DNA from: Mycolicibacterium diernhoferi | GTDB lineage: Bacteria > Actinomycetota > Actinomycetes > Mycobacteriales > Mycobacteriaceae | Length of the DNA stretch: 64,000 nucleotides | NCBI RefSeq assembly: GCF_019456655.1 | Contig: NZ_CP080332.1 | Location: forward strand, 5,580,001 to 5,644,000 | Direction: 5' to 3' | Shown here: positions 1-7,728 of the stretch, piece after piece | How positions within the stretch are numbered: position 1 is the stretch's first letter | Layout: every line of letters begins with the position of its first letter | Notes under the pieces: model-generated | What the model saw: the letters and a program-made list of their open reading frames with translations, nothing else | The model's database searches: none | Told to the model about the DNA's origin: nothing | Position numbers and translations under genes: made by a program

Positions 1-121
1 CGCCGAGCACCACGCCGACGAAGGACAGCAGCGAGCCGAGCGCACCCGAGCGCCATCCGGAAACCGCGGCCACGAAGGCGACGGCGAGAATGGCGAGGTC
101 GAGCCACTGGGACGATGTCAT
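1..121 (-). CDS. marP: MarP periplasmic serine protease, N-terminal fragment
   Basis: Only the first ~40 codons are in the window; the gene runs off the left edge. The visible peptide begins MTSSQWLDLAILAVAFVAA and continues into a hydrophobic stretch. This is the start of the multi-pass, CvpA-like membrane domain that precedes the periplasmic chymotrypsin-like protease in mycobacterial MarP (Rv3671c), a protein needed for acid resistance and for processing a peptidoglycan hydrolase. The ATG overlaps the TGA of the upstream Nudix gene (ATGA), so the two are translationally coupled. The identification rests on the N-terminal sequence and on synteny; the catalytic domain cannot be seen. Confidence 0.85.
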   Translation of the reverse strand, partial: MTSSQWLDLAILAVAFVAAVSGWRSGALGSLLSFVGVVLG

Positions 122-882
122 TGTTGGGCCTCACCGTACTGGCTGGCGCCACCAACCAGCGCCATTGCCTCGTTCAACTCGCGCACGTCGTCGGTGTCCC
201 AGGGCTGCGCCCACCCGGCGACGTCCAGCATCGCCGAGATCACCTGCCCGGTGAACCCCCACACCAGCATCTGGTTGAGCAGGAACGCCGGGCCGGCGAA
301 CCGGCTGGTGTTGGCCTCGCGGTACACCATCAACCGGTTCTCCGGATTGATGAAGGCGCGCAGCGGAACCCGCGCGACGATCGCCGCCTCGGCCGGATCG
401 ACCACCCGGACGGGGCCGGGATCCGGCGAGTAGGCCAGCACCGGCACCACATGAAAACCGGTCGGCGGGATGAACATCCGGTCCAGCACCGCCAGCGGGA
501 CCAGCCGGTCGGTGTCGACGCCGGTCTCCTCACGGGCCTCGCGCAGCGCGGTGGACACCGGGCCGTCATCCTCCGGGTCCGACACCCCGCCCGGGAACGC
601 CGCCTGACCCGAATGATTTCGCAATGTGGAGGCACGCACCGTGACCAGCAGATCGGTCGCCGGCGGCGGCCCGCCCGCGGGTCCGTCGACCGGGCCGGAG
701 AACAGCACCAGCACCGCGGCGTCGCGTTTGGTGCCCGCGCGGGTGGCCGATTCGTTGGCGGCGCTGATCGAAGCCAGAACATCGGCCGGCACCCGGCGGC
801 GGTAGGCGTCGGGCACCGAGGCCACATTGTCGACCAGGGGCCGCAACCAGTCAGGCGCAGCCAGAGGGGTGAGGTCAGCCAA
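118..882 (-). CDS. Nudix hydrolase, CoA pyrophosphatase type
   Basis: 254-residue Nudix protein (Rv3672c-like). The Nudix box is visible around residues 100-130 as FPGGVSDPEDDGP followed by ALREAREETGV, with the REXXEEXG core intact. The short spacer before that core is typical of the UPF0035/CoA-pyrophosphatase branch, which splits CoA or its derivatives into 3',5'-ADP and 4'-phosphopantetheine; the substrate here is inferred, not shown. The start used is a TTG that overlaps the end of the upstream thioredoxin-like gene by 8 bp, so a slightly different start is possible. It lies in the nth - thioredoxin-like - Nudix - marP minus-strand operon. Confidence 0.85.
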   Translation of the reverse strand: MADLTPLAAPDWLRPLVDNVASVPDAYRRRVPADVLASISAANESATRAGTKRDAAVLVLFSGPVDGPAGGPPPATDLLVTVRASTLRNHSGQAAFPGGVSDPEDDGPVSTALREAREETGVDTDRLVPLAVLDRMFIPPTGFHVVPVLAYSPDPGPVRVVDPAEAAIVARVPLRAFINPENRLMVYREANTSRFAGPAFLLNQMLVWGFTGQVISAMLDVAGWAQPWDTDDVRELNEAMALVGGASQYGEAQQ

Positions 883-1525
883 CCGGCACTCCTATCGAAG
901 AATTCACCGCCGCGGCGATCTCATCGGCGTCGGTGAACGGTCGCGGCAGGATTTCGGCCACGCTACCGTCCGACGCCAGAACCACCGTTGCAGGCATCAC
1001 GTTCGGAACCTTGAGCGCGGCCGCGACCAGGCGGCGCCCGTCCTGCAGGGTCGGCAACCGCACCCCCAGCTCGGCGAGTCTGAGCAGACCCGCCGTTTCG
1101 TTCTCGTCCTGGTGCACGGTCAGCACGGTGACCCGATCGCCCATCCGCCGCTGGTACTCGGCCAGTGCCGGCAGTTCATCCGCGCACGGTCCACACCAGT
1201 AGGCCCACAGGTTGAGCACCACGGGCCGGCCGGCCAGCGCCGGAGCGAGATCCACCATGGTGCCGTCCCCCGCGCATTCCAGACTGATCCCGCGCAGCGA
1301 GGTCGGACCGGGCGCGGTGCCGCCGGCCGGGCACGGTGCCAGGTCGGCGCGGGCACGGGGCTCGGCCAGAGCCTCCGGGGTGTCGGCGTCCCGGTGGTCG
1401 CGGGCGGCCGGGGATCCCGGATCGACCGATTGCGGGGACCCGGTGTCGAGCTCGCGCAGGAGTGCGTAGCCGAGCGCCACCAGGATGATCAGTACTGCCG
1501 CGGTCCAGCGGGCCGAACGGCTCAC
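875..1525 (-). CDS. Membrane-anchored thioredoxin-like protein (TlpA/ResA type)
   Basis: 216-residue protein (Rv3673c-like). An N-terminal hydrophobic anchor (about residues 8-23, [16 protein letters not shown]) is followed by a Pro/Ala/Asp-rich linker and a thioredoxin fold with the catalytic motif WCGPC at residues 110-114. Topology implies an extracytoplasmic thiol-disulfide reductase or oxidase. Two further cysteines (residues 65 and 84) lie before the fold and might form a structural disulfide. The GTG start overlaps the nth stop as GTGA. An upstream in-frame extension exists but would lie inside nth, so I reject it. Confidence 0.88.
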   Translation of the reverse strand: MSRSARWTAAVLIILVALGYALLRELDTGSPQSVDPGSPAARDHRDADTPEALAEPRARADLAPCPAGGTAPGPTSLRGISLECAGDGTMVDLAPALAGRPVVLNLWAYWCGPCADELPALAEYQRRMGDRVTVLTVHQDENETAGLLRLAELGVRLPTLQDGRRLVAAALKVPNVMPATVVLASDGSVAEILPRPFTDADEIAAAVNSSIGVPVG

Positions 1526-2253
1526 AGCCCGGCCAGCGCCAGCAGATGCTCGGTCTCCGGACCTTTCACCAGTGCTGCGGCGGTCAACTTGTCGGTGGGA
1601 CCCATACCGAAAGACGGGCAGTCCTTGGCCAGCACACACACCCCGCAGGCCGGGCGGCGGGCGTGGCAGACGCGGCGGCCGTGAAAGATCACGCGATGAC
1701 TCAACAGGGTCCACTCGCGGCGTTCGATGAGCTCGCCGACGATGTGCTCGACCTTCACCGGATCCTCTTCGTCGGTCCAGCGCCAGCGCCGGACCAGCCT
1801 GCCGAAGTGGGTGTCGACGGTGATGCCGGGGATACCGAACGCGTTACCCAGCACCACGTTGGCGGTCTTGCGACCGATCCCGGGCAACGTCACCAGGTCC
1901 TCCAGATTCGCGGGCACCTCGCCGTCGAACCGGGCCTCCAGCTGCTGGCCGAGGTTGATCAGCGAGTTGGCCTTGTTCCGGTAGAAGCCGGTGGGCCGGA
2001 TCAGCTCTTCGAGCTCGGTGCGGTCGGCCTGCGCGTAGGCCAGCGCGGTGGGGTACTTGCGGAACAGCGCCGGGGTGGTCAGGTTGACCCGCTTGTCGGT
2101 GCATTGGGCCGACAGGATGGTCGCCACCGTCAGCTCCAGCGGGGTGGTGAAATCGAGCTCGCAGTAGACGTGCGGGAAGGCCACCGCCAGGGTGCGATTC
2201 ATCCGCCGGGCACGCCGAACCAGCCCCAGCCTGGTCTCGGTCCTCTCGCTCAC
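1522..2253 (-). CDS. nth: Endonuclease III (DNA glycosylase/AP lyase)
   Basis: 243-residue Nth, which removes oxidised pyrimidines in base-excision repair. The helix-hairpin-helix LPGIGRKTA carries the catalytic Lys129. Asp147 lies in [11 protein letters not shown]. The C-terminal [4Fe-4S] ligands are C196, C203, C206 and C212 in the classic C-x6-C-x2-C-x5-C spacing. The GTG at 2253 gives the length usual for the mycobacterial family (about 245 aa); the open frame extends upstream but that part has no family similarity. It is the first gene of the minus-strand operon ending in marP. Confidence 0.93.
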   Translation of the reverse strand: MSERTETRLGLVRRARRMNRTLAVAFPHVYCELDFTTPLELTVATILSAQCTDKRVNLTTPALFRKYPTALAYAQADRTELEELIRPTGFYRNKANSLINLGQQLEARFDGEVPANLEDLVTLPGIGRKTANVVLGNAFGIPGITVDTHFGRLVRRWRWTDEEDPVKVEHIVGELIERREWTLLSHRVIFHGRRVCHARRPACGVCVLAKDCPSFGMGPTDKLTAAALVKGPETEHLLALAGL

Positions 2254-2347
2254 CCGAATCAGCGTACTGAAATGCCTGAGCAGCGCTGGTGCCGACCGGT
2301 GGCAAAACGTGATCCTGTTGAGACCTTGCCCGTGTTTACTCTCCCGT

Positions 2348-2599
2348 GTGTCTTGGTTGCTGGTCGCATTCATCCCAGGGTTGCTGATGTTGGCGACCTT
2401 CGGGCTCGAGCGCCTGGAAGCCGGTCTGGAGCGGGAGGACACGAAGACCCTGCGCCGGAACATCGGGACCGATTTACTGGAACGCAGACGTCCGGCTCCC
2501 CGCGATCCACACGAGTTCGCCGGCCTGCCGACGCGGCCGGCGGCGTCGGTGGGGAGCAATCCGCAATTTCCGGCGACTCGCCAACCCAATCGTGTGTAG
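2348..2599 (+). CDS. Small single-pass membrane protein (Rv3675-like)
   Basis: Roughly 83-residue protein between nth and crp, where M. tuberculosis has the membrane protein Rv3675. From the GTG at 2348 it begins with a hydrophobic segment ([19 protein letters not shown]). A charged stretch ([17 protein letters not shown]) and a Pro/Arg-rich tail follow. The frame opens further upstream (in-frame TTG at 2318, ATG at 2192), and no clear Shine-Dalgarno sequence settles the start. Function is unknown. I trust the gene because of its position and the membrane segment, not because of a recognised domain. Confidence 0.55.
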   Translation: MSWLLVAFIPGLLMLATFGLERLEAGLEREDTKTLRRNIGTDLLERRRPAPRDPHEFAGLPTRPAASVGSNPQFPATRQPNRV

Positions 2600-2740
2600 C
2601 GTTGGCTCGTCGCGAAAGGCTTCTGCCCGCCGCGTCGGCGGGGCCAACCTCTAGAATGATTCCGCTAACCAGCTGTGCTGTTGGCCACGACATGTCAAAA
2701 CGAGCGTGTCATATCACCGAAGAGCTTAAAGAGGGGCAAC

Positions 2741-3415
2741 GTGGACGAGATCCTGGCCAGGGCCGGAATCTTCCAAGGGGTAGAACCCACCGCGGTCGCT
2801 GCGCTGACCAAACAGCTGCAGCCGGTCGATTTTCCGCGCGGACACACGGTGTTCGCCGAGGGTGAGCCCGGTGACCGGCTCTACATCATCACATCCGGCA
2901 AGGTGAAGATCGGCCGACGCTCCCCCGACGGCCGGGAGAACCTGCTGACCATCATGGGGCCGTCGGACATGTTCGGCGAACTGTCGATCTTCGACCCCGG
3001 CCCGCGGACGTCGAGCGCCACCACCATCACCGAGGTGCGCGCCGTCTCGATGGACCGTGAGGCGCTGCGCGCGTGGATCGCCGATCGCCCGGAGATCGCC
3101 GAGCAGTTGCTGCGCGTGCTGGCGCGTCGTCTGCGCCGCACCAACAACAACCTGGCCGACCTGATCTTCACCGACGTGCCCGGCCGGGTGGCCAAGCAGC
3201 TGCTGCAGCTGGCCCAGCGCTTCGGCACCCAGGAGGGCGGCGCGCTGCGCGTCACCCACGACCTCACGCAGGAAGAGATCGCCCAGCTGGTCGGCGCCTC
3301 GCGTGAGACCGTGAACAAGGCGCTGGCCGACTTCGCGCACCGCGGTTGGATCCGGCTGGAGGGCAAGAGCGTCCTGATCAGCGACAGCGAGCGCCTGGCC
3401 CGCCGAGCGAGGTAG
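2741..3415 (+). CDS. crp: CRP/FNR-family cAMP receptor protein
   Basis: 224-residue global regulator, nearly identical to mycobacterial CRP (Rv3676) as I recall it. The cyclic-nucleotide-binding domain has [15 protein letters not shown] (about residues 78-92), with the Glu and Arg that contact cAMP. The C-terminal winged helix includes [21 protein letters not shown] (about residues 178-199). The start is the GTG at 2741, with a GAGGGG ribosome-binding site just upstream; the longer frame from 2675 is unlikely. The stop codon lies inside the first unit of a 30-bp tandem repeat, so the final RRAR residues are encoded by repeat sequence. Confidence 0.95.
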   Translation: MDEILARAGIFQGVEPTAVAALTKQLQPVDFPRGHTVFAEGEPGDRLYIITSGKVKIGRRSPDGRENLLTIMGPSDMFGELSIFDPGPRTSSATTITEVRAVSMDREALRAWIADRPEIAEQLLRVLARRLRRTNNNLADLIFTDVPGRVAKQLLQLAQRFGTQEGGALRVTHDLTQEEIAQLVGASRETVNKALADFAHRGWIRLEGKSVLISDSERLARRAR

Positions 3416-3489
3416 CGAGCGAGCATCCAGCTCCGAGCGAGGTAGCGAGCGAGCATCCAGCTCCGAGCGAGGTAGCGAGCGAGCATCCG
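3403..3489 (+). repeat. 30-bp tandem repeat, three copies, at the 3' end of crp
   Basis: Three head-to-tail units start at 3403, 3433 and 3463. Each unit begins CCGAGCGAGGTAGCGAGCGA and ends GCATCCAGCT; the third loses its last bases. Copies 1 and 2 are identical. The crp stop codon TAG lies in copy 1, and the array fills the gap before the convergent beta-lactamase-fold gene. No perfect dyad for an intrinsic terminator is obvious, although GAGCGAG and GCGAGCGAG sub-repeats are present. Confidence 0.9.
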
Positions 3490-3506
3490 GCAGGGTGCCG
3501 CGCCAC

Positions 3507-4289
3507 CTACTGTCTGAGGTAGTCGAGCTGGGCCTGGGTGGACTTCTCCGCCGCAGGCCACAGCTTCTTGTCCACATCGGTGTAGACGTGTTCGACGACC
3601 TGTCGCGCGGTCGCGTCCTCACCGAGGACCCGAAGGGCCGCGCGCACCTGATTCAGTCGTGCCTCGCGGTGCGCCAGATACTTCGCCGCGACCTCCGAGA
3701 GATCCTCCAGATCCGGCCCGTGCCCGGGCAGCACCGTGCGCCGGCCCAGTCCCTGTAGCCGGCGCAGCGAGTCCAGGTAGGCCACCAGGCTGCCGTCCTC
3801 GTCGTCGATGACGGTGGTACCGCGGCCCAGCACGGTATCGGCGGTCAGCACCGCGTCATCGAGCACGAACGACAGCGAGTCTGCGGTGTGTCCCGGGGTC
3901 GCCATCACGGTGATGCGCAGTCCCGCCGCGTCGATCACCTCGCCGTCGGAGAGCGGCCCGCCCATACCGCGCAGGAACCCGCTGCCCACCGCGCGCACCA
4001 CCGCGCCGGTGCGTTCCACCAGCTTGTCGATGCCATCGGTGTGGTCGCCGTGTTTGTGGCTGATCAGCACCAGCGGAATCCGGCCCAACGCGGCGATCCG
4101 GTCGATGTGTTCGGCATCGTCGGGGCCGGGGTCGACGATCACCATCTCGTCGCTACCCGGTCCGCGCAGCACCCAGGTGTTGGTGCCGTCCAACGTCATC
4201 ATCCCGGGGTTGTCGCACAGCAGGACCGAGACCGTCGCCGTGTCTGTTTCCACGACGGGTCTCAGCACGCCGTACGCGGGATGGGTCAT
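3507..4289 (-). CDS. Metallo-beta-lactamase fold hydrolase
   Basis: 260-residue protein (Rv3677c-like). The metal-binding motif HKHGDH spans residues 78-83 (H78, H80, D82, H83). TPGHTADSL supplies the next His and LPGHGPDL a later one, matching the glyoxalase II/LACTB2-like branch, not a secreted antibiotic-resistance enzyme. No signal peptide is present, so it is cytoplasmic. The natural substrate is unknown. It is followed after 4 bp of spacing by no other gene in its direction, and it lies downstream of the RidA and DUF4177 genes in the same minus-strand unit. Confidence 0.88.
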   Translation of the reverse strand: MTHPAYGVLRPVVETDTATVSVLLCDNPGMMTLDGTNTWVLRGPGSDEMVIVDPGPDDAEHIDRIAALGRIPLVLISHKHGDHTDGIDKLVERTGAVVRAVGSGFLRGMGGPLSDGEVIDAAGLRITVMATPGHTADSLSFVLDDAVLTADTVLGRGTTVIDDEDGSLVAYLDSLRRLQGLGRRTVLPGHGPDLEDLSEVAAKYLAHREARLNQVRAALRVLGEDATARQVVEHVYTDVDKKLWPAAEKSTQAQLDYLRQ

Positions 4290-4293
4290 CCGA

Positions 4294-4755
4294 TCACCCG
4301 ATCTCGACGATCGCTTCCACCTCGACCGGAGCGTTGCGCGGCAGCTCGGACACCCCGACCGCCGACCGGGCGTGCGCGCCCTGCTCGCCGAACACCTCGC
4401 CGAACAGTTCGGAGGCCCCGTTGATGACGCCGGGTTGCCCGTCGAAGCCGGGGGCCGAGGCCACGAAGCCGACGACCTTGACCACCTTCACCACGGCGTC
4501 AACGCCGACCAGGGCGTGCACGGCGGCCAGCGCGTTGAGCGCGCACTGGCGGGCCAGTTCCTTGGCCTGCTCGGCGGTCACCTCGGCGCCGACCTTGCCG
4601 GTCGCCAGCAGCTCGCCGCCGGCGATCGGCAACTGTCCCGCGGTGTAGACCAGGTTGCCGGTGCGCACCGCCGGCACGTAGGCCGCCAGCGGCGCCACCA
4701 CGTCGGGCAGCTCGATGCCCAGTTCGGCGAGCCGGGCGGACCAGTTCTGGGTCAC
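4294..4755 (-). CDS. RidA family protein (reactive intermediate deaminase-like)
   Basis: 153-residue RidA/YjgF-like protein (Rv3678c-like). VYTAGQLPI near the N-terminus and HARSAVGVSELP near the C-terminus match the family; the Arg in the latter is at the position of the residue that binds the imine substrate's carboxylate. Family members hydrolyse reactive enamines/imines made by PLP enzymes. The central VKVVKVVGFVAS segment fits the second beta-alpha unit. The GTG start overlaps the DUF4177 stop as GTGA, and the beta-lactamase-fold gene starts 4 bp after this gene ends, so the three form one operon. Confidence 0.88.
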   Translation of the reverse strand: MTQNWSARLAELGIELPDVVAPLAAYVPAVRTGNLVYTAGQLPIAGGELLATGKVGAEVTAEQAKELARQCALNALAAVHALVGVDAVVKVVKVVGFVASAPGFDGQPGVINGASELFGEVFGEQGAHARSAVGVSELPRNAPVEVEAIVEIG

Positions 4756-4916
4756 TGCTTGGGCTTCTTCAGGTAGGCGACGTGCTGCTCACCGGTGGGG
4801 CCCGGCAGCACCGAAACCAGCTCCCAGCCGTCCGAACCCCATTGATCCAGGATCTGCTTGGTGGCATGCGTCAGCAACGGAACGGTGGCGTACTCCCAGC
4901 GGCTCACTTCACTCAT
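4752..4916 (-). CDS. DUF4177-like small protein
   Basis: 54-residue protein beginning MSEVSRWEYATVPLLTHATK and ending AYLKKPKQ. The pattern WEYATVPL...ILDQWGSDGWELVSV is the DUF4177 signature (Rv3678A-like). Function unknown. A much longer open frame exists upstream, but it is antisense to the ATPase gene; the ATG at 4916 is at the conserved beginning of the family. It is the first gene of the minus-strand operon and is divergent from bagA across 48 bp. Confidence 0.8.
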   Translation of the reverse strand: MSEVSRWEYATVPLLTHATKQILDQWGSDGWELVSVLPGPTGEQHVAYLKKPKQ

Positions 4917-4964
4917 GGGGGCGAGCTTATCCGCCGACGGCGCCCGCATGGTTAGCATGCAGGC

Positions 4965-6002
4965 GTGGAACACGAATCCAACGACCGCAAGCCGGTCGGC
5001 TGGCCATCCCGCCTGACCAAGGCACGGCTGCATTTCGTCACCGGTAAGGGTGGCACCGGAAAGTCGACGGTCGCGGCCGCCCTGGCGCTGACGCTGGCTG
5101 CCGGCGGACGCAAGGTGCTGCTGGTCGAGGTCGAGGGCCGCCAGGGCATCGCCCAGCTCTTCGACGTCCCGCCGCTGCCCTACAAAGAGGTCAAGATCGC
5201 GACCGCCGACGGCGGGGGCCAGGTCAACGCGCTGGCCATCGACACCGAGGCGGCGTTCCTGGAATACCTCGACATGTTCTACAACCTCGGCATCGCCGGG
5301 CGCGCCATGCGCCGCATCGGCGCGGTCGAGTTCGCCACCACGATCGCGCCGGGTCTGCGGGATGTCCTGCTCACCGGCAAGATCAAGGAGATCGTGGTGC
5401 GCTCGGACAAGCAGTCCAAGGCGGGCAAGGACGGCCAGATCGCCTACGACGCGATCGTCGTCGATGCCCCGCCGACGGGGCGGATCTCCCGCTTCCTCGA
5501 TGTCACCAAGGCGGTGTCCGAGCTGGCCAAGGGCGGCCCGGTGCACTCGCAGGCCGACGGCGTCGTCAAGATCCTGCACTCGGATCTGACCGCCATCCAC
5601 CTGGTCACCCTGCTGGAGGCGCTGCCGGTGCAGGAGACCATCGAGGCGATCAACGAACTGCGCGACCTCGGCCTGCCCATCGGCAGTGTCATCGTCAACC
5701 GCAACATCCCGACCTATCTACCGTCGGCGGACCTGGCCAAGGCCGCCGAGGGTGACATCGACGCCGACGCCGTCCGGGCCGACCTGGAGTCGGTCGGGAT
5801 CACGTTGTCCGACAGCGATTTCGCCGGGCTGCTCACCGAGTCCATCCAGCACGCCACCCGGATCGCGGCGCGCACCGAAAGTGCGGAACTGCTCGAGGAT
5901 CTCGAAGTGGCCCGCCTGGAGCTGCCCGCCATCGCCGACGGCGTCGACCTCGGCAGCCTGTACGAACTCGCCGAAGCACTTGCCGCCCAAGGAGTGAGGT
6001 AA
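4965..6002 (+). CDS. bagA: Get3/ArsA-like ATPase, first subunit
   Basis: 345-residue anion-transporter-type ATPase (Rv3679-like). The deviant Walker A GKGGTGKST is at residues 27-35, followed by the VVDAPPTGR nucleotide-binding loop. The family includes ArsA and eukaryotic Get3. The M. tuberculosis pair Rv3679/Rv3680 is described as a heteromeric Get3-like complex (BagAB) whose loss affects glycerol tolerance; applying that here is inference from homology. The GTG start at 4965 is chosen because the next gene follows after 6 bp and no better start fits. No membrane segment is evident. Confidence 0.88.
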   Translation: MEHESNDRKPVGWPSRLTKARLHFVTGKGGTGKSTVAAALALTLAAGGRKVLLVEVEGRQGIAQLFDVPPLPYKEVKIATADGGGQVNALAIDTEAAFLEYLDMFYNLGIAGRAMRRIGAVEFATTIAPGLRDVLLTGKIKEIVVRSDKQSKAGKDGQIAYDAIVVDAPPTGRISRFLDVTKAVSELAKGGPVHSQADGVVKILHSDLTAIHLVTLLEALPVQETIEAINELRDLGLPIGSVIVNRNIPTYLPSADLAKAAEGDIDADAVRADLESVGITLSDSDFAGLLTESIQHATRIAARTESAELLEDLEVARLELPAIADGVDLGSLYELAEALAAQGVR

Positions 6003-6008
6003 CCCGTC

Positions 6009-7139
6009 ATGAGCACCACTCCTGCCGCCCTGGACCTGGGCGCCATCCTGTCCGACACCTCCAACCGGGTGATCGTGTGTTGCGGGGCCGGCGGTGTCGG
6101 CAAGACGACCACCGCTGCGGCGATGGCGTTGCGCGCCGCCGAGATCGGCCGCACCGTCGTGGTCCTGACCATCGACCCGGCCAAGCGGCTGGCCCAAGCG
6201 CTGGGCATCGAGAGCCTGGGCAACAACCCGCAGCGGGTCCCGTTGGCCCCCGAGGTCACCGGTGAGTTGCACGCCATGATGCTCGACATGCGCCGCACCT
6301 TCGACGAGATGGTGCTGCAGTACTCCGGGCCCGGGGTCGCCGAATCGATTCTGGAGAACCAGTTTTACCAAACCGTGGCGACCTCGCTGGCCGGCACGCA
6401 GGAGTACATGGCCATGGAGAAGCTCGGCCAGTTGTTGGCCGAGGACAAGTGGGATCTGGTGGTGGTGGACACCCCGCCGTCACGCAACGCCCTGGACTTC
6501 CTGGACGCCCCGAAGCGGCTGGGCAGCTTCATGGACAGCCGGTTGTGGCGCATGCTGCTCGCACCCGGGCGGGGCATCGGCCGCATCGTGACCGGCGCCG
6601 TCGGACTGGCCATGAAGGCCATGTCCACCGTACTGGGCTCCCAGATGCTCTCTGACGCAGCGGGTTTCGTTCAGTCTCTGGATGCGACGTTCGGCGGTTT
6701 CCGGGAGAAGGCGGATCGCACGTACGAACTGCTCAAGCGCAAGGGCACCCAGTTCGTGGTGGTATCGGCCGCCGAACCCGATGCGCTGCGGGAGGCTTCG
6801 TTCTTCGTCGACCGGTTGTCGAGCGAGAGGATGCCGCTGGCCGGCCTGATCCTCAACCGCACGCATCCGACGCTGAGCCACCTGGCCGGCGAGATGGCCG
6901 AGGAGGCCGCCGACGCCCTGGACGCCGCCAAGGGGCCGGGCGGGTTGACCTCGGCGGTGCTGCGGATCCACGCGGCTCGGGCGGCGACGGCCAAACGCGA
7001 GATTCGACTGCTGTCCCGGTTCACCGGCGCCAACCCGCACGTGGCGATCGTCGGCGTGCCGTCGCTCCCGTTCGACGTGTCGGACCTGGAAGCGCTGCGC
7101 GCGATCGGAGATCAGCTCACCGGGGCGGGTGCCGCCTAG
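6009..7139 (+). CDS. bagB: Get3/ArsA-like ATPase, second subunit
   Basis: 376-residue partner of the preceding ATPase (Rv3680-like). The deviant Walker [10 protein letters not shown] is at residues 26-34, with [18 protein letters not shown] as the switch/Walker B region. A hydrophobic, Met-rich central stretch (about residues 180-220) resembles the client-binding region of Get3-type proteins; that comparison is my inference. It is co-transcribed with bagA (6-bp gap). It ends 6 bp before the convergent whiB4 stop, with the palindrome CCGCCTAGGCGG around its own stop codon. Confidence 0.88.
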   Translation: MSTTPAALDLGAILSDTSNRVIVCCGAGGVGKTTTAAAMALRAAEIGRTVVVLTIDPAKRLAQALGIESLGNNPQRVPLAPEVTGELHAMMLDMRRTFDEMVLQYSGPGVAESILENQFYQTVATSLAGTQEYMAMEKLGQLLAEDKWDLVVVDTPPSRNALDFLDAPKRLGSFMDSRLWRMLLAPGRGIGRIVTGAVGLAMKAMSTVLGSQMLSDAAGFVQSLDATFGGFREKADRTYELLKRKGTQFVVVSAAEPDALREASFFVDRLSSERMPLAGLILNRTHPTLSHLAGEMAEEAADALDAAKGPGGLTSAVLRIHAARAATAKREIRLLSRFTGANPHVAIVGVPSLPFDVSDLEALRAIGDQLTGAGAA

Positions 7140-7145
7140 GCGGAT

Positions 7146-7502
7146 CTAGACGGCGCTGCGGTGCTTGCGCTGGGCGGCGAAGAACTCCGCCCAGGACACC
7201 ACCTCGGGGTGCTGCTTGAGCAGGGCGCGGCGCTGACGTTCGGTCATCCCGCCCCAGACACCGAATTCCACCCGGTTGTCCAGCGCGTCGGCACCGCATT
7301 CGGCGATGACGGGGCAGTGCCGGCAGATTACGGCCGCCTTGCGTTGGGCGGCACCGCGCACGAACAGTTCATCGGGGTCGGCCTGGCGGCAGCGAGCCTG
7401 CGAAACCCACGCGATCCGGGCTTCCGCCTCGGCGCCCGGAACGACAGAGTGGTGTTGGGCGCCTACACCGATCTTGTGCGTGGCGGATGTTGTAACTGAC
7501 AC
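7146..7502 (-). CDS. whiB4: WhiB4 iron-sulfur redox regulator
   Basis: 118-residue Wbl protein. Cluster ligands C38, C60, C63 and C69 have the C-x21-C-x2-C-x5-C arrangement, and the GVWGG turn is at 81-85, followed by the basic TERQRRALLKQH segment. In mycobacteria WhiB4 is an oxygen-sensitive [4Fe-4S] protein that becomes a DNA-binding disulfide form on oxidation and controls antioxidant genes. The GTG at 7502 is chosen because it has an AAGGGA site at good spacing and gives exactly the length of M. tuberculosis WhiB4. The upstream open frame is ignored. Divergent from ponA2. Confidence 0.93.
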   Translation of the reverse strand: MSVTTSATHKIGVGAQHHSVVPGAEAEARIAWVSQARCRQADPDELFVRGAAQRKAAVICRHCPVIAECGADALDNRVEFGVWGGMTERQRRALLKQHPEVVSWAEFFAAQRKHRSAV

Positions 7503-7728
7503 CAGCAATCCCTTCGTCCGGACTACATACCATGCAGATGTTATCTGCGCCACATTGCGTCAAGAGTGTTACCTGAATCGCATTGTCTGTCCAAGCTAGG
7601 TGGTCACTGGCCTTTTACGCAACAGTCAGATCACGATTTTTTGGGACGGCCGTGCCGTCGGCCCCCCAAATCCGGCATTCGCACCGCTCGCAGGCCCCCG
7701 ATTGGACCCGCTGGCTACTCTGTAACTC

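Noticed and set aside
2696..2735. Possible CRP autoregulatory site upstream of crp
   Set aside because: Only weak half-sites (GTGTCATATCACCG) are present; too degenerate to call.
3403..3489. The 30-bp repeat considered as a CRISPR array
   Set aside because: Units are directly adjacent with no spacers, and no cas gene is present.
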